64,000 nucleotides of DNA. It comes from Hyphomicrobiales bacterium. Its GTDB lineage: Bacteria > Pseudomonadota > Alphaproteobacteria > Rhizobiales > Rhizobiaceae. The notes below the pieces were generated by a model, which saw only the letters and a program-made list of their open reading frames with translations, ran no database searches and was not told the DNA's origin. A program made the position numbers and the translations under genes. The stretch lies in NCBI GenBank assembly GCA_900469625.1, contig UBXV01000028.1, positions 1 through 64,000 of the forward strand. The letters run 5' to 3'. How positions within the stretch are numbered: position 1 is the stretch's first letter; each line of letters starts with the position of its first letter. Shown here one piece after another: positions 1 to 9,120 of the stretch.

Positions 1-181
1 CGCCCGCCCAGGCAAAAGCCCAGAACGGCGGCGGCAGGCCGATCTCTTCCAGTTCCTCTTCCGTCTTCAGCCAGAGTTCATGCGCCTCCGTCGCCAGATG
101 CAGCCGGACTTCCGGTACATGCGGTGGCGACAGAATGCCGGTATTGGCGAGGATGAAGCGTTCGGGATCGGTCTTCAACAT
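1..181 (-). CDS. Class I SAM-dependent methyltransferase, N-terminal part (cut by window edge)
   Basis: Only the first 60 or so codons are in the window; the gene runs off the left edge. From an ATG at 181 the translation begins MLKTDPERFI and reaches PPFWAFAWAG at the edge. That last motif is typical of the COG3897/ETFB-lysine methyltransferase-like family, where it precedes the SAM-binding glycine motif. It lies 55 nt downstream of the EVE-domain gene on the same strand, so it is probably the last visible member of the tsaD operon. The family methylates protein lysines or small amines; the substrate here cannot be told. Confidence 0.6.
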   Translation of the reverse strand, partial: MLKTDPERFILANTGILSPPHVPEVRLHLATEAHELWLKTEEELEEIGLPPPFWAFAWAG

Positions 182-236
182 AGGCTCCAGGCGTGGCCCG
201 AAACAGGCTTTCGGGCAGTCCAGGCGGAAATCGAAC

Positions 237-668
237 TTACCGTGGCGGCTGTTCGAGCCCGGCCATGCGGCAGACCTCGATCCATTCGTCCTCGGTCACC
301 GGCTGCACCGAAAGCCGCATGCTGGTAACCAGTGCCATGTTGGAGAGCTTGGGATTGTCCTTGATCTCCTTCAGCGTCACCGGGCGCGGCACGTCGCGGA
401 CGGCGCGAATGTCGACGCAGTCCCAGCGCGCGTCGCCCTCGGCGGTCGAATCCGGATGAGACAGCGCGCAGACCTCGGTGATCCCGACGATCTCCAGCCC
501 CTCGTTGGAGTGGTAGAAGAAGCCCTTGTCGCCGATCTGCATCGCCCGCATGTTGTTGCGCGCGAGATAGTTGCGAACGCCGGTCCATTCGGTACCCGAG
601 GCGCCTGCATCCTTCTGCATCTGCCAGGACCACTTGAAGGGTTCGGATTTGTAAAGCCAGAATGCCAT
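237..668 (-). CDS. EVE domain-containing protein
   Basis: A 143-residue protein that is a single EVE domain (PUA/YTH-like fold), starting MAFWLYKSEP and containing the typical WTGVRNYLARN and FFYHSNEG stretches. EVE domains bind modified bases in RNA or DNA, but the ligand of these stand-alone bacterial forms is not generally established. The start lies 6 nt after the stop of the YciI-like gene, so the two are almost certainly cotranscribed in the tsaD-gpsA-yciI-EVE row. The length is normal for the family and nothing looks broken. Confidence 0.85.
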   Translation of the reverse strand: MAFWLYKSEPFKWSWQMQKDAGASGTEWTGVRNYLARNNMRAMQIGDKGFFYHSNEGLEIVGITEVCALSHPDSTAEGDARWDCVDIRAVRDVPRPVTLKEIKDNPKLSNMALVTSMRLSVQPVTEDEWIEVCRMAGLEQPPR

Positions 669-674
669 TACGCC

Positions 675-968
675 TTATGCCTCCGGGTTGTTGAAGACCC
701 AGTTGAAGGCCTTGATTTCGACGTTGGAGAACAGGCCTGCCCTGGCATAGGGATCGGCTTGCGCAATGGCGCGGGCATCTTCGATCGTCTCTGCCTTGAC
801 GATGACGAGGCTGCCGGTCGGCTTGCCGTCGTCGCCGAGGAAGGGACCGGCCATCTTCAGGATGCCCTTGGCATTGAGATCGTTGAGATAGGCGACGTGC
901 TCAGGTCGCGTGTCGAGCCGAAGCTGCAGCGCGCCTGGTTTGTCGGTGCATTGAAGTGCGAAAAGCAT
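675..968 (-). CDS. YciI family protein
   Basis: A 97-residue ferredoxin-like alpha+beta protein of the YciI/YCII family. The family His and Asp appear as HVAYL and DPYARAGL, and the C-terminus NWVFNNPEA is typical of the alphaproteobacterial members. The start is the ATG at 968, preceded by a strong AGGAGGAAG ribosome site; an upstream in-frame ATG at 1004 lacks one. The family is related to muconolactone isomerases and stress proteins and has no firmly known reaction. It sits between gpsA and the EVE gene on the same strand. Confidence 0.85.
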   Translation of the reverse strand: MLFALQCTDKPGALQLRLDTRPEHVAYLNDLNAKGILKMAGPFLGDDGKPTGSLVIVKAETIEDARAIAQADPYARAGLFSNVEIKAFNWVFNNPEA

Positions 969-1046
969 GCTTCCTCCTGGGGGTTCGTTTGGTGCGGGAT
1001 GCAAAGGGAAAACTGCCTGGCACTTTTCCTGATCCCGCCTGCCAAT

Positions 1047-2036
1047 TCATTCCTGGGTGATCGGACGGGACATCAATTGTTCAAGGGCGGTGCGCACGTC
1101 GAGCCTGCCGTCGATGATGGCGGCGACCGCTTCGGTGATGGGCATCTCGACGCCGAGATCGTGGGCGACGCGCGCGGCAACCGAAGCGGCGAAGGCGCCC
1201 TCGACCAATTCGCCCTGGCGCCCGCTGGCGCGACCATCCTTGCCGAGCGCAATGCCGAAGCGCAGATTGCGCGACTGGTGGCTGGTGGCCGTCAGCACGA
1301 GATCGCCGAGACCCGACAGACCGCGAACCGTATCGGCGTCCCCGCCTTCGGCGACGACGAAGCGCGACATTTCCGCAAGACCGCGCGAGATCAGCGCCGC
1401 GCGGGCGCTATCGCCGAGCCCGGCGCCCTCGACGATGCCGCAGGCAATCGCCAGCACGTTCTTCAGCGCGCCGCCGAGTTGCACGCCGATGCGGTCTTCC
1501 GAAGGATAGAGACGGAAGGTGGGCCCGGACAGCGCCTCGGCGAGACGTGTCGCCGTGGCATTGTCGTGCGCTGCAACCACCATCGCCGTCGGCAGCCCCT
1601 TGGCGATATCCGCCGCAAAGCCGGGGCCGGAGAGCACGGCGATGCTATGGCCCGGCAACTCCTCCGCCAGAACGTCGGTCAGGAGGCGGCCCGTCGCCTG
1701 CTCCATGCCCTTGGCACAGGTGACGATCGTCGCCGCGGCATTGATCGAGGCGCCGTACTGGCGCGCCGCTTGCCGATGCGCCTGCGACGGCATCACGAAC
1801 AGCACGATGTCAGCATCGCCGAGAACGGCCGTATCGGCGCTGTGCTTGAGCCCCTCCGGCAAAGTGATGCCAGGAAGCGCCTGTTCGTTGCGACCGGTCC
1901 GCCGGCATTCGTCTGCAATCTCTTGCCGCCTGGCGAGAAGCGTGACGTCACTGCCGTCGGCAGATGCGGCAACGGCAGCAAGCGCCGTGCCGAAGGCACC
2001 CGCACCGACCACCACGATCTTCGGGTTGGTATTCAT
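1047..2036 (-). CDS. gpsA: NAD(P)+-dependent glycerol-3-phosphate dehydrogenase
   Basis: Makes sn-glycerol 3-phosphate from dihydroxyacetone phosphate for phospholipid synthesis in the cytosol. The 329-residue product opens with a Rossmann motif, [13 protein letters not shown], followed by CAKGMEQ and [15 protein letters not shown], then the C-terminal domain motif [11 protein letters not shown]. Length and motif order are those of GpsA. The start at 2036 is chosen because the nucleotide-binding motif begins a few residues later; the open frame upstream overlaps tsaD and has no family similarity. It follows tsaD by 31 nt, a common order in alphaproteobacteria. Confidence 0.95.
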   Translation of the reverse strand: MNTNPKIVVVGAGAFGTALAAVAASADGSDVTLLARRQEIADECRRTGRNEQALPGITLPEGLKHSADTAVLGDADIVLFVMPSQAHRQAARQYGASINAAATIVTCAKGMEQATGRLLTDVLAEELPGHSIAVLSGPGFAADIAKGLPTAMVVAAHDNATATRLAEALSGPTFRLYPSEDRIGVQLGGALKNVLAIACGIVEGAGLGDSARAALISRGLAEMSRFVVAEGGDADTVRGLSGLGDLVLTATSHQSRNLRFGIALGKDGRASGRQGELVEGAFAASVAARVAHDLGVEMPITEAVAAIIDGRLDVRTALEQLMSRPITQE

Positions 2037-2067
2037 CGTCTGTCCATCATGCCCTGGCTGATTTCCG

Positions 2068-3162
2068 TCATGCCTTGGCGCCGCGCTTGCCCGAGCCGAG
2101 CAATGTCTGCGCCTGCTGGTCGAGCGGCCAGCGCGAGCGCGGCGCGACGTCGAGACCGTCGGCCGGCAGGCCGGCGGCAAACCGCTCGGCACCCGCCCAG
2201 GCGATCATCGCCGCATTGTCGGTGCAAAGCTGAAGCGGCGGCGCAATGAAGTCGAAGCCGTTTTTGTTGCACAGCTCCTGCAGCGTCGCGCGAAGCACCT
2301 GGTTGGCGGCAACGCCGCCGGCAACGACGAGCGCCGGCTGCTCGACCGAGCCATAATCCGTCTTGAACCGCTTCAGGCCGCGGCCGATCCTGTCCTTCAG
2401 CGTGCGCGAGATCGCCCGCTGGAAGGAGGCACAGATGTCGGCGATGTCCTGATCGCTCACCGGCTCCAGCGATTGCGCCGCCTGGCGCACCGCCGTCTTC
2501 AGCCCGGAAAAGGAGAAATCGAGCCTGGCGTCGCCGACCAGCGGCCGCGGAAAATCGAAGCGCTCGCCATTGCCGGTGAGTGCCGCACGCTCGACGGCCG
2601 GGCCGCCGGGATAGGGAAGGCCGAGCAGCTTTGCCGTCTTGTCGAAGGCTTCGCCGAGCGCGTCGTCGATGGTCGTGCCCCAGCGCTCATAGTCGCCGAC
2701 GCCCTTGACCAGGATCAGCTGGGTGTGGCCGCCCGAAACCAGCAGCATCAGATAGGGAAAGGAGAGACCATCGGTCAGCCGCGCCGTCAGCGCGTGGCCC
2801 TCGAGATGATTGACGGCATAGAGCGGTTTTCCGGTCGCCCGCGCGATCGCCTTGCCGGTCATCAGCCCGACGATCAGGCCGCCGATCAGACCGGGACCAC
2901 TTGTCGCAGCAATGGCATCGATGTCGTCGAGCGTGACGCCGGCACGCAAGAGCGCCTCCTCGATCAACGTGTCGAGCGCCTCGACATGGGCGCGCGCTGC
3001 GATCTCCGGAACCACGCCGCCATAGGCGCTGTGCTCTTCCAGCTGGCTCAAAACCACGTCGCCAAGGATGCTTCCCTGGCCGTTTTCGTCGCGCAGCACG
3101 ACGGAGGCGGCGGTTTCGTCGCAGCTTGTTTCTATGCCGAGGATGCGCAAGGGCGGGGACAT
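2068..3162 (-). CDS. tsaD: tRNA N6-threonylcarbamoyladenosine synthase subunit TsaD
   Basis: Transfers the threonylcarbamoyl group to A37 of tRNAs that read ANN codons, working with TsaB and TsaE. The 364-residue protein has the ASKHA-fold start [11 protein letters not shown], the metal-binding HLEGH motif, SGGHTQL, and the late GGVAAN and [10 protein letters not shown] motifs, all expected for TsaD. It is the first gene of a leftward row and is divergent from hemC across about 75 bp. Confidence 0.96.
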   Translation of the reverse strand: MSPPLRILGIETSCDETAASVVLRDENGQGSILGDVVLSQLEEHSAYGGVVPEIAARAHVEALDTLIEEALLRAGVTLDDIDAIAATSGPGLIGGLIVGLMTGKAIARATGKPLYAVNHLEGHALTARLTDGLSFPYLMLLVSGGHTQLILVKGVGDYERWGTTIDDALGEAFDKTAKLLGLPYPGGPAVERAALTGNGERFDFPRPLVGDARLDFSFSGLKTAVRQAAQSLEPVSDQDIADICASFQRAISRTLKDRIGRGLKRFKTDYGSVEQPALVVAGGVAANQVLRATLQELCNKNGFDFIAPPLQLCTDNAAMIAWAGAERFAAGLPADGLDVAPRSRWPLDQQAQTLLGSGKRGAKA

Positions 3163-3236
3163 CAGGAACTACTCAAAGATTGCGGTCACACCGAAAGGTG
3201 GGTACACGGAACTCCGGTAACAATGGATAGCCTTTG

Positions 3237-4166
3237 ATGCAAACGAAACCTTTCCGGATCGGCACGCGCGGCAGCCCGCTCGCGCTCGCTCAAGCCCATG
3301 AAACGCGCGATCGCCTCGTCGCCGCGCATGGTCTGTCGCCGGATATGTTCGAGGTCGTCGTGCTCTCCACCAAGGGCGACCGCATCACCGATCGCTCTCT
3401 CGCCGAGATCGGCGGCAAGGGCCTGTTCACCGAGGAAATCGAGCAGCAATTGCTCTCGGGCGAGCTCGATTTCGCCGTGCACTCCTCCAAGGACATGCCG
3501 ACCAAACTTCCCGACGGCCTGTTTCTTTCCGCCTTCCTGCCGCGCGAGGATATCCGCGACGCCTTCATCGGACGCACCGCGCCGAAACTGATGGAATTGC
3601 CCGAGGGCGTGACCGTCGGCTCGTCGTCGCTGCGCCGCCAGGCGCTGATCCGAAGGCTGAGACCCGACATCAACGTCATCACCTATCGCGGCCAGGTCGA
3701 GACGCGGTTGCGCAAGCTTTCCGAAGGCCAGGTCGATGCGACGCTGCTTGCCTATGCCGGCCTGAAGCGGCTCGGAATGACCGACGTGCCGACCGAACTG
3801 CTCGATGCGGAAGAATTTCCGCCGGCGCCGGCGCAAGGCGCGATCTGTCTTGAGAGCAGGATCGGCGACAACCGCGTCAACGACCTGCTCGCCGCCATCG
3901 ACGATGCCAGGACCCATGAGGCAGTCGCCTGCGAACGCGGCTTTCTGGCCACGCTCGACGGGTCCTGTCGCACGCCGATCGCGGGCCTGGCGATTTCGGA
4001 CGGCACCCACATCCGCTTCTCCGGCATGATCCTGACGCCCGATGGCCTGACCCATCACCGCGTCGCCATCGAGGGCAGGTCCGCCGACGCCGAGGCGCTC
4101 GGACAAAAGGCCGGCGAAGAGATCCGCGCGAAGGCGGGGCCAGGCTTCTTTTCGAGCTGGACCTGA
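3237..4166 (+). CDS. hemC: Hydroxymethylbilane synthase (porphobilinogen deaminase)
   Basis: Polymerises four porphobilinogen molecules to hydroxymethylbilane in tetrapyrrole synthesis. The 309-residue protein shows the family start [21 protein letters not shown], the HSSKDMPT catalytic region, SSLRRQAL, and the dipyrromethane-cofactor cysteine in [11 protein letters not shown]. The start is the ATG at 3237; a TTG directly before it is less likely. It is followed after 3 nt by hemD, so the two consecutive steps are cotranscribed and probably coupled. Confidence 0.96.
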   Translation: MQTKPFRIGTRGSPLALAQAHETRDRLVAAHGLSPDMFEVVVLSTKGDRITDRSLAEIGGKGLFTEEIEQQLLSGELDFAVHSSKDMPTKLPDGLFLSAFLPREDIRDAFIGRTAPKLMELPEGVTVGSSSLRRQALIRRLRPDINVITYRGQVETRLRKLSEGQVDATLLAYAGLKRLGMTDVPTELLDAEEFPPAPAQGAICLESRIGDNRVNDLLAAIDDARTHEAVACERGFLATLDGSCRTPIAGLAISDGTHIRFSGMILTPDGLTHHRVAIEGRSADAEALGQKAGEEIRAKAGPGFFSSWT

Positions 4167-4169
4167 GCC

Positions 4170-4880
4170 ATGCGGCTGCTCGTGACCCGGCCGCAGCCCG
4201 CAGCCGAGGCGACAGCCGGACGGCTCGAGCGCCTGGGTCACCGGCCGCTGCTTCTGCCACTGGCACAAGCAGAACACCTGCCCGACGCTGCGCTGGCAGC
4301 GCTGCGATCGCCGCATGCGGCGATCGCCATGACTAGCGCCGAGGCGGTGCGGGTGCTGGCAAATCTCGGGGCTGATCTGGAGCCCTATACCGCAAAGCCC
4401 TGTTTCTGCGTCGGCGAGGCCACGGCCCGCGCGGCGCGCCGGCTCGGCTTCAGCTCGCTCCATGCTGCGGCAGGCACCGGCAAGAGCCTTGCCGAACTGA
4501 TCGCCGACAGGCTTGGCACACCTGAAGCGCCGCTCCTCTATCTCGCGGGATCGCCGCGCTCAGAGGGTTTTGAGGCCACGCTGCGGCAACGTCGGATCGC
4601 CCATCTCACGGTCGAATGCTACCGGATGCGGCCGATCGCCCATCCGCAAGACATCATGGCAAGGCTGACGTCGGACGGCATGCCGGATGCCGTGCTGCTC
4701 TATTCCCACGACACTGCGCGACGCTTCGCCGCGCTGCTTGACGAAGCGGGCATTGCGCCCGCCGCCTTCTCGCCACGCTACCTATGCCTCAGCGCCGTGG
4801 TTGCCGAAGCTCTGCCGGAAGGCGCACGGGTCGAGATCGCCGCAAGACCCGACGAGGAAAGCCTTTTCAGCCTCCTCTAA
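4170..4880 (+). CDS. hemD: Uroporphyrinogen-III synthase
   Basis: Cyclises hydroxymethylbilane to uroporphyrinogen III, the common precursor of heme, siroheme and cobalamin. The 236-residue product starts MRLLVTRPQP, the usual first strand of this two-domain family, and carries the FCVGEATARAARRLG and LYLAGSPRSEGF motifs. HemD sequences diverge strongly, so the call leans partly on its position 3 nt after hemC and upstream of the COG4223/hemY pair, the standard rhizobial order. Confidence 0.9.
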   Translation: MRLLVTRPQPAAEATAGRLERLGHRPLLLPLAQAEHLPDAALAALRSPHAAIAMTSAEAVRVLANLGADLEPYTAKPCFCVGEATARAARRLGFSSLHAAAGTGKSLAELIADRLGTPEAPLLYLAGSPRSEGFEATLRQRRIAHLTVECYRMRPIAHPQDIMARLTSDGMPDAVLLYSHDTARRFAALLDEAGIAPAAFSPRYLCLSAVVAEALPEGARVEIAARPDEESLFSLL

Positions 4881-4982
4881 TGCTAATTCGATCAAAAACG
4901 GAACGAGGGGGGCTTTCCCTCATCGGCCAGCCTGACTAGGTTTGTTGCAAGAACCGACAGGCAACAACGGTAGGAGGTCACC

Positions 4983-6209
4983 ATGGTATCGGAAAACCCG
5001 CCGCGCCGCTCGAAAGCCGGAAAAGAGCCGCTGACAATCGATCTCGAAGCGGAAAAGTCCGTGGCGGAAAACACCGAGACGACCGCGAGCCGCGCCACTG
5101 ATGCCGACGAGACGTCCGTCGAACCCGATGGCGCTGCGGAAGCGCGCGCCGAAGAGGAGATCGAGGAACAGCGCGCCGATGCGGCCGCCGCCGCCTTCAC
5201 CGAGGAGCCGCCGCATGTCGGCCGCGCGCCCGAGGCGACCCCCGTGCAAAAGCCACCGTCCAACTCCGGCGCATTGGCAGCGGGTATCCTCGGCGGCCTG
5301 GTGACGCTGCTCGGCTTCGGCGTGTTGCAGTATGCAGGCTATATCCCGGCGCTCGGCCCCGATCGCGGCGCATCGTCGACGGAACTGACGCTCTCGAGCG
5401 AGATCCAGGCGCTTCGCGACCAGGTGGCCGGCATCCAGGCACCAACGGCAACTGTCGACATCGCGCCGCTCGAAAGCCGTCTTGCGGCCCTGGAGCAGGT
5501 TGCACCGGACGCCGGCGGCGCACCGGCTGGCGAAGTGACCACGCTCAAGGCCGAGGTTGAAAATCTCACCAAGGAGATTGCCGCGCTGAAGTCGGGTCTT
5601 GCCGAAGCGCAGCAGTCGGCAGCGACGGCCAGGGCCGACCTTGCGAGCCGCATCGAAACTGCCGAGAAGAAACTCGACGAACCTGCCAACGATATCCAGC
5701 TCGCCAAGGCTGTCGCCGTCACCGCGCTCAAGACCGCGATCGACCGTGGCGGGCCATTCCTGGCTGAGCTCGATGCGCTGCGCAGCGTTGCGCCGGACGA
5801 AACGGCCGTGACCGGGCTTGCGCAGGACGCAACGACGGGCGTCGCGACACGCGCCGATCTTCGTCGCGACTTTAGCGCGGTGGCCGACACCATGCTCGCG
5901 ACGCTCCATCAGCCGGATCCGAACGAAGGCATCTTCGACCGCCTCGTCTCCAGCGCCATGTCGGGCATCCGCGTGCGCCCCGTCGGCAGTGTCGAGGGTG
6001 ACACGCCGGAGGCTGTGGTCGCCCGCATCGAGGACAAGCTGAACAACGGCGATCTCAAGGGCGCGGCGCTGGAATGGGACGCCCTGCCGCCTGCGTCCAA
6101 GACCGCCGGCGAAGCGTTCAAGGCCAGGCTCGACCAGCGCCTGAAGGTCGAAGGCATCATCGACGCCGCGGTCGCTGCAACGATGAACACGTCCGCCACT
6201 GCAGGTTGA
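4983..6209 (+). CDS. COG4223 mitofilin-like inner-membrane protein
   Basis: A 408-residue anchored protein. Residues 1-90 are charged, acidic and probably disordered. Residues about 95-117 form one transmembrane segment (AAGILGGLVTLLGFGV). Residues about 130-240 are heptad-rich and likely coiled coil, and a helical C-terminal domain follows. This architecture and its place between hemD and hemY match the alphaproteobacterial COG4223 family, which is described as distantly related to mitochondrial mitofilin/Mic60. A role in membrane shaping is inference from that relationship. The start ATG has a strong AGGAGG site 5 nt upstream. Confidence 0.8.
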   Translation: MVSENPPRRSKAGKEPLTIDLEAEKSVAENTETTASRATDADETSVEPDGAAEARAEEEIEEQRADAAAAAFTEEPPHVGRAPEATPVQKPPSNSGALAAGILGGLVTLLGFGVLQYAGYIPALGPDRGASSTELTLSSEIQALRDQVAGIQAPTATVDIAPLESRLAALEQVAPDAGGAPAGEVTTLKAEVENLTKEIAALKSGLAEAQQSAATARADLASRIETAEKKLDEPANDIQLAKAVAVTALKTAIDRGGPFLAELDALRSVAPDETAVTGLAQDATTGVATRADLRRDFSAVADTMLATLHQPDPNEGIFDRLVSSAMSGIRVRPVGSVEGDTPEAVVARIEDKLNNGDLKGAALEWDALPPASKTAGEAFKARLDQRLKVEGIIDAAVAATMNTSATAG

Positions 6210-6220
6210 GGAAGACAGAC

Positions 6221-7867
6221 ATGATCCGCATTTTGATCTTCATCCTGATCGTGCTCGGTCTCGGCCTCGGCTTTGCCTGGCTTGCGGATCGGCCGGGCGA
6301 GCTGTCGCTCGTCTGGCAGGGCCAGCTCATCGAGATGAGCCTGATGCGGGCCGCGTCGCTGCTGATCTCGCTCGTGGCCGCCGTGCTGATCGCCATCTGG
6401 CTGCTGCGCACCGTCTGGCTGTCGCCGCACACCGTCACCCGCTATTTCCGCGCCCGCAAACGCGACAGGGGTTACCAGGCGCTGTCGACAGGTCTGATCG
6501 CCGCCGGCGCCGGCGACGCCAACCAGGCACGAAAGATGACGGCGCGCACCCGCGGGCTGATCAGCGCCGATCAGGAGCCGCTGATCCATCTGCTCGAAGC
6601 CCAGACCTTCCTGATCGAAGGCAAGTATGACGACGCCCGCAAGAAGTTCGAACTGATGGCCGACGACCCGGAGACGCGCGAGCTCGGCCTGCGCGGCCTC
6701 TATCTCGAAGCCAAGCGGCTGGGCGCGCACGAGGCGGCCCGCCAATATGCCGAAAGGGCCGCCGAAAAGGCGCCGCATCTGCCCTGGGCGACCCTGGCGA
6801 CGCTCGACAGCCAGAGCCAGGCCGGCCAGTGGGACGACGCGCTGCGCCTGCTCGACCAGAGCCGCACCGCCCACGTGCTCGAACGCAAGGAGGCAGACCG
6901 CAAGAAGGCCGTGCTCCTGACCGCCCGCGCGATGAGCCGGCTCGAAGGCGATGTGAAGTCCGCGCGCGACGACGCGCTTGCGGCCCTCAAGCTCGACGAA
7001 CACCTTGTGCCGGCCGCCCTCATCGCCGCCAAGGCGCTGTTTCGCGAGGACAACCTGCGCAAGGGCGCGTCGATCCTCGAAAAGGCCTGGAAGCACGAAC
7101 CGCATCCCGACGTCGCCCGTCTTTACGTCCGCGCGCGCGGCGGAGATACGGCGGTCGACCGGCTGAAACGGGCGCGAAAACTCGAGGCGCTGCGCCCGAA
7201 CAACGCCGTGGCGATGGCCGCCGTTGCCGAGGTCGCGCTCGAGGCCCGCGAACTGCTGCTGGCCCGCACCAAGGCCGAGGCCGCGGCAAGGCTGGAGCCG
7301 ACCGAGAGCATCTTCCTGCTGCTCGCCGACATCGAGGAAGCCGATACCGGCGACGAGGGCCGCATCCGCCACTGGATGGCCCAGGCGCTGAAGAGCCCGC
7401 GCGACCCGGCCTGGACCGCCGACGGCGTGACGTCGCCGACCTGGCTGCCGGTCTCGCCGGTCAGCGGCCGGCTCGACGCCTTCGAATGGAAGGCACCGGC
7501 GCTTCAGCTTTCGGCCCAGATCGAGGATGGGCACCTCAGCGCCGATCAGGCGATCCGCAGCCTGCCGCCTGTCGTCGCCGAACACCATCCGGCCACCCAT
7601 GGCACAGCGCCGGAACGAGAGGTCGTCGACACGCCCGTCATCATCGAGGCAGCACCGGAAACCCCGCGTGAGCGCCCCGAACCGATCAAGGTGGCGGAAG
7701 CCAGAAAGCCGGCCTCCATCGTCGAGAAGCCTCGCGAAAAGGACGTCACATCCAATGGCGAGCCTGTCGCAGATCCTTTCTTCGGCCGCCCGCCTGACGA
7801 TCCGGGCGTGCGGGAACCGGCGCCCGGCGAGCCCGCGCCGGATAAGACCAGTTTCCGGTTGTTCTGA
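6221..7867 (+). CDS. hemY: HemY N-terminal domain TPR membrane protein
   Basis: A 548-residue protein with two N-terminal membrane segments (residues 1-20 and 43-63) and a long helical TPR-like region, then a low-complexity Pro/Glu-rich tail. The FRARKRDRGYQALSTGLIAAGAGD region is typical of HemY in proteobacteria. Despite the name it is not protoporphyrinogen oxidase; it lies downstream of hemCD in many proteobacteria and its exact function is unsettled. The ATG at 6221 begins the hydrophobic segment 11 nt after the preceding stop; the longer open frame upstream overlaps the previous gene. Confidence 0.88.
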   Translation: MIRILIFILIVLGLGLGFAWLADRPGELSLVWQGQLIEMSLMRAASLLISLVAAVLIAIWLLRTVWLSPHTVTRYFRARKRDRGYQALSTGLIAAGAGDANQARKMTARTRGLISADQEPLIHLLEAQTFLIEGKYDDARKKFELMADDPETRELGLRGLYLEAKRLGAHEAARQYAERAAEKAPHLPWATLATLDSQSQAGQWDDALRLLDQSRTAHVLERKEADRKKAVLLTARAMSRLEGDVKSARDDALAALKLDEHLVPAALIAAKALFREDNLRKGASILEKAWKHEPHPDVARLYVRARGGDTAVDRLKRARKLEALRPNNAVAMAAVAEVALEARELLLARTKAEAAARLEPTESIFLLLADIEEADTGDEGRIRHWMAQALKSPRDPAWTADGVTSPTWLPVSPVSGRLDAFEWKAPALQLSAQIEDGHLSADQAIRSLPPVVAEHHPATHGTAPEREVVDTPVIIEAAPETPRERPEPIKVAEARKPASIVEKPREKDVTSNGEPVADPFFGRPPDDPGVREPAPGEPAPDKTSFRLF

Positions 7868-7892
7868 GTTTTGAGGGGCCTTGCGCGAAACC

Positions 7893-8375
7893 ATGTTTGA
7901 ACGCTTCAGGACGTTTCTCGAGGGCCTGTCAGGCCCGACGATGCGGATCGCAAGGGATGATCCGCGCGTGGCGGTCATCGCGCTGTGCATTCAGGTGATG
8001 GAGGCTGACGGCAAGATCCTCGCCTCCGAACAGCGCAAGATGCGCGCCATCATCAAAGAGCATTACGAACTCGACGATGCCGCGCTCGACGCCCTGGTCG
8101 AGGCCGGCCAGTCGGCCGAAAGCGAAGCGATCGACTTCTACCAGTTCACCGCCGAAGTGAAGCGGCACCTGTCGGAAGAGCAGCGCATCGAGCTGATCGG
8201 CATGCTTTGGGAGATCGTCTATGCCGACGGCGAGCGCAGCGAGATGGAAGATCACGTGATCTGGCGGATCGCCGATCTGCTCGGCGTATCGGGACGCGAC
8301 CGGGTGTTGAAGCGGCGGGAAGTGGCAGCCAGGCTCGATGCGGCGGAAGATGGCGAACCGCGACAGGAAAGCTGA
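7893..8375 (+). CDS. TerB family (DjlA-like) protein
   Basis: A 160-residue all-helical protein with a TerB/DjlA-type domain: VMEADGKILASEQ and WEIVYADGERSEMEDH are the two paired acidic, metal-binding-like motifs of the fold. The name comes from tellurite-resistance clusters, but no other ter gene is nearby, so a tellurite role should not be assumed. The ATG at 7893 is preferred over a TTG at 7881 because the GAGGGG ribosome site (about 7873-7878) sits too close to the TTG. It is followed by the amidotransferase gene after 1 nt. Confidence 0.82.
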   Translation: MFERFRTFLEGLSGPTMRIARDDPRVAVIALCIQVMEADGKILASEQRKMRAIIKEHYELDDAALDALVEAGQSAESEAIDFYQFTAEVKRHLSEEQRIELIGMLWEIVYADGERSEMEDHVIWRIADLLGVSGRDRVLKRREVAARLDAAEDGEPRQES

Positions 8376-8376
8376 G

Positions 8377-9105
8377 ATGCCGATCGCCGCCGAGACCGAC
8401 AGGAAACCGATCCTCATCGTCCTGCACCAGGAGCGATCGAGTGCCGGCCGCGTCGGCCAGATCCTCTTGCAGAAGGGCTTTCCCCTCGATATCCGCCGCC
8501 CCGCCCTTGGCGACGAACTGCCGCCGACGCTGGAACACCATGGCGGCACGATCATCTTCGGCGGGCCGATGAGCGCCAATGACGAGGAGGATTTCGTCCG
8601 CCGCGAGATCGACTGGCTGTCGGTGCCACTCAAGGAAAACAAGCCCTATCTCGGCATTTGCCTCGGCGCCCAGATGCTGGCGCGCAATCTCGGCGGCAAG
8701 GTCGCACCGCATCACGAGGGCATGACGGAAATCGGCTGGTATCCGCTTGTTGCAACCGAAGCCGGCCGGGCGCTGATGGACTGGCCCGACATGGTCTATC
8801 ACTTCCACCGCGAAGGCTTCGACCTGCCGAGAGGCGCCGAGCTTCTGGCAACCGGCGACACCTACCCGAACCAGGCGTTCCGCTATGGCGAAAACGCCTG
8901 GGGCATCCAGTTTCACGGAGAGCTGACACGCGCCATGATGCATCGCTGGGTGGTGCACGGCGCCCATCGCTTCGAGATGCCGGGCGCACAGATCGGCAAG
9001 GCCCATCTCGACGGGCGCATGCAGCATGACGGGCCGCTGCGCACCTGGATGGAAAACTTCCTCGATCTCATCTTCCTGCAGCAAGGCGCCAGAAAGGCGG
9101 CCTAG
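8377..9105 (+). CDS. Class I glutamine amidotransferase (GMP synthase-like, GATase1)
   Basis: A stand-alone class I glutamine amidotransferase of 242 residues. The nucleophile is Cys95 in YLGICLGAQM and the catalytic His is His180 in WGIQFHGEL; a Glu follows two residues later. Such proteins hydrolyse glutamine or gamma-glutamyl compounds; some members act on gamma-glutamyl amines, but the substrate is not readable here. The ATG at 8377 is placed 1 nt after the TerB stop with AGGAAAG upstream; in-frame starts further upstream would overlap TerB. Confidence 0.87.
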   Translation: MPIAAETDRKPILIVLHQERSSAGRVGQILLQKGFPLDIRRPALGDELPPTLEHHGGTIIFGGPMSANDEEDFVRREIDWLSVPLKENKPYLGICLGAQMLARNLGGKVAPHHEGMTEIGWYPLVATEAGRALMDWPDMVYHFHREGFDLPRGAELLATGDTYPNQAFRYGENAWGIQFHGELTRAMMHRWVVHGAHRFEMPGAQIGKAHLDGRMQHDGPLRTWMENFLDLIFLQQGARKAA

Positions 9106-9120
9106 CGGCAAACTTGACCG

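Noticed and set aside
135-2249. 704-codon plus-strand open frame across EVE, YciI, gpsA and tsaD
   Set aside because: It covers four recognisable minus-strand genes and shows no domain of its own.
5909-7990. 693-codon minus-strand open frame over hemY
   Set aside because: Antisense shadow of hemY and the COG4223 gene; no domain.
7893-8375. Tellurite-resistance gene
   Set aside because: TerB-like fold alone does not show this; no other ter genes are present and the neighbours are heme and amidotransferase genes.
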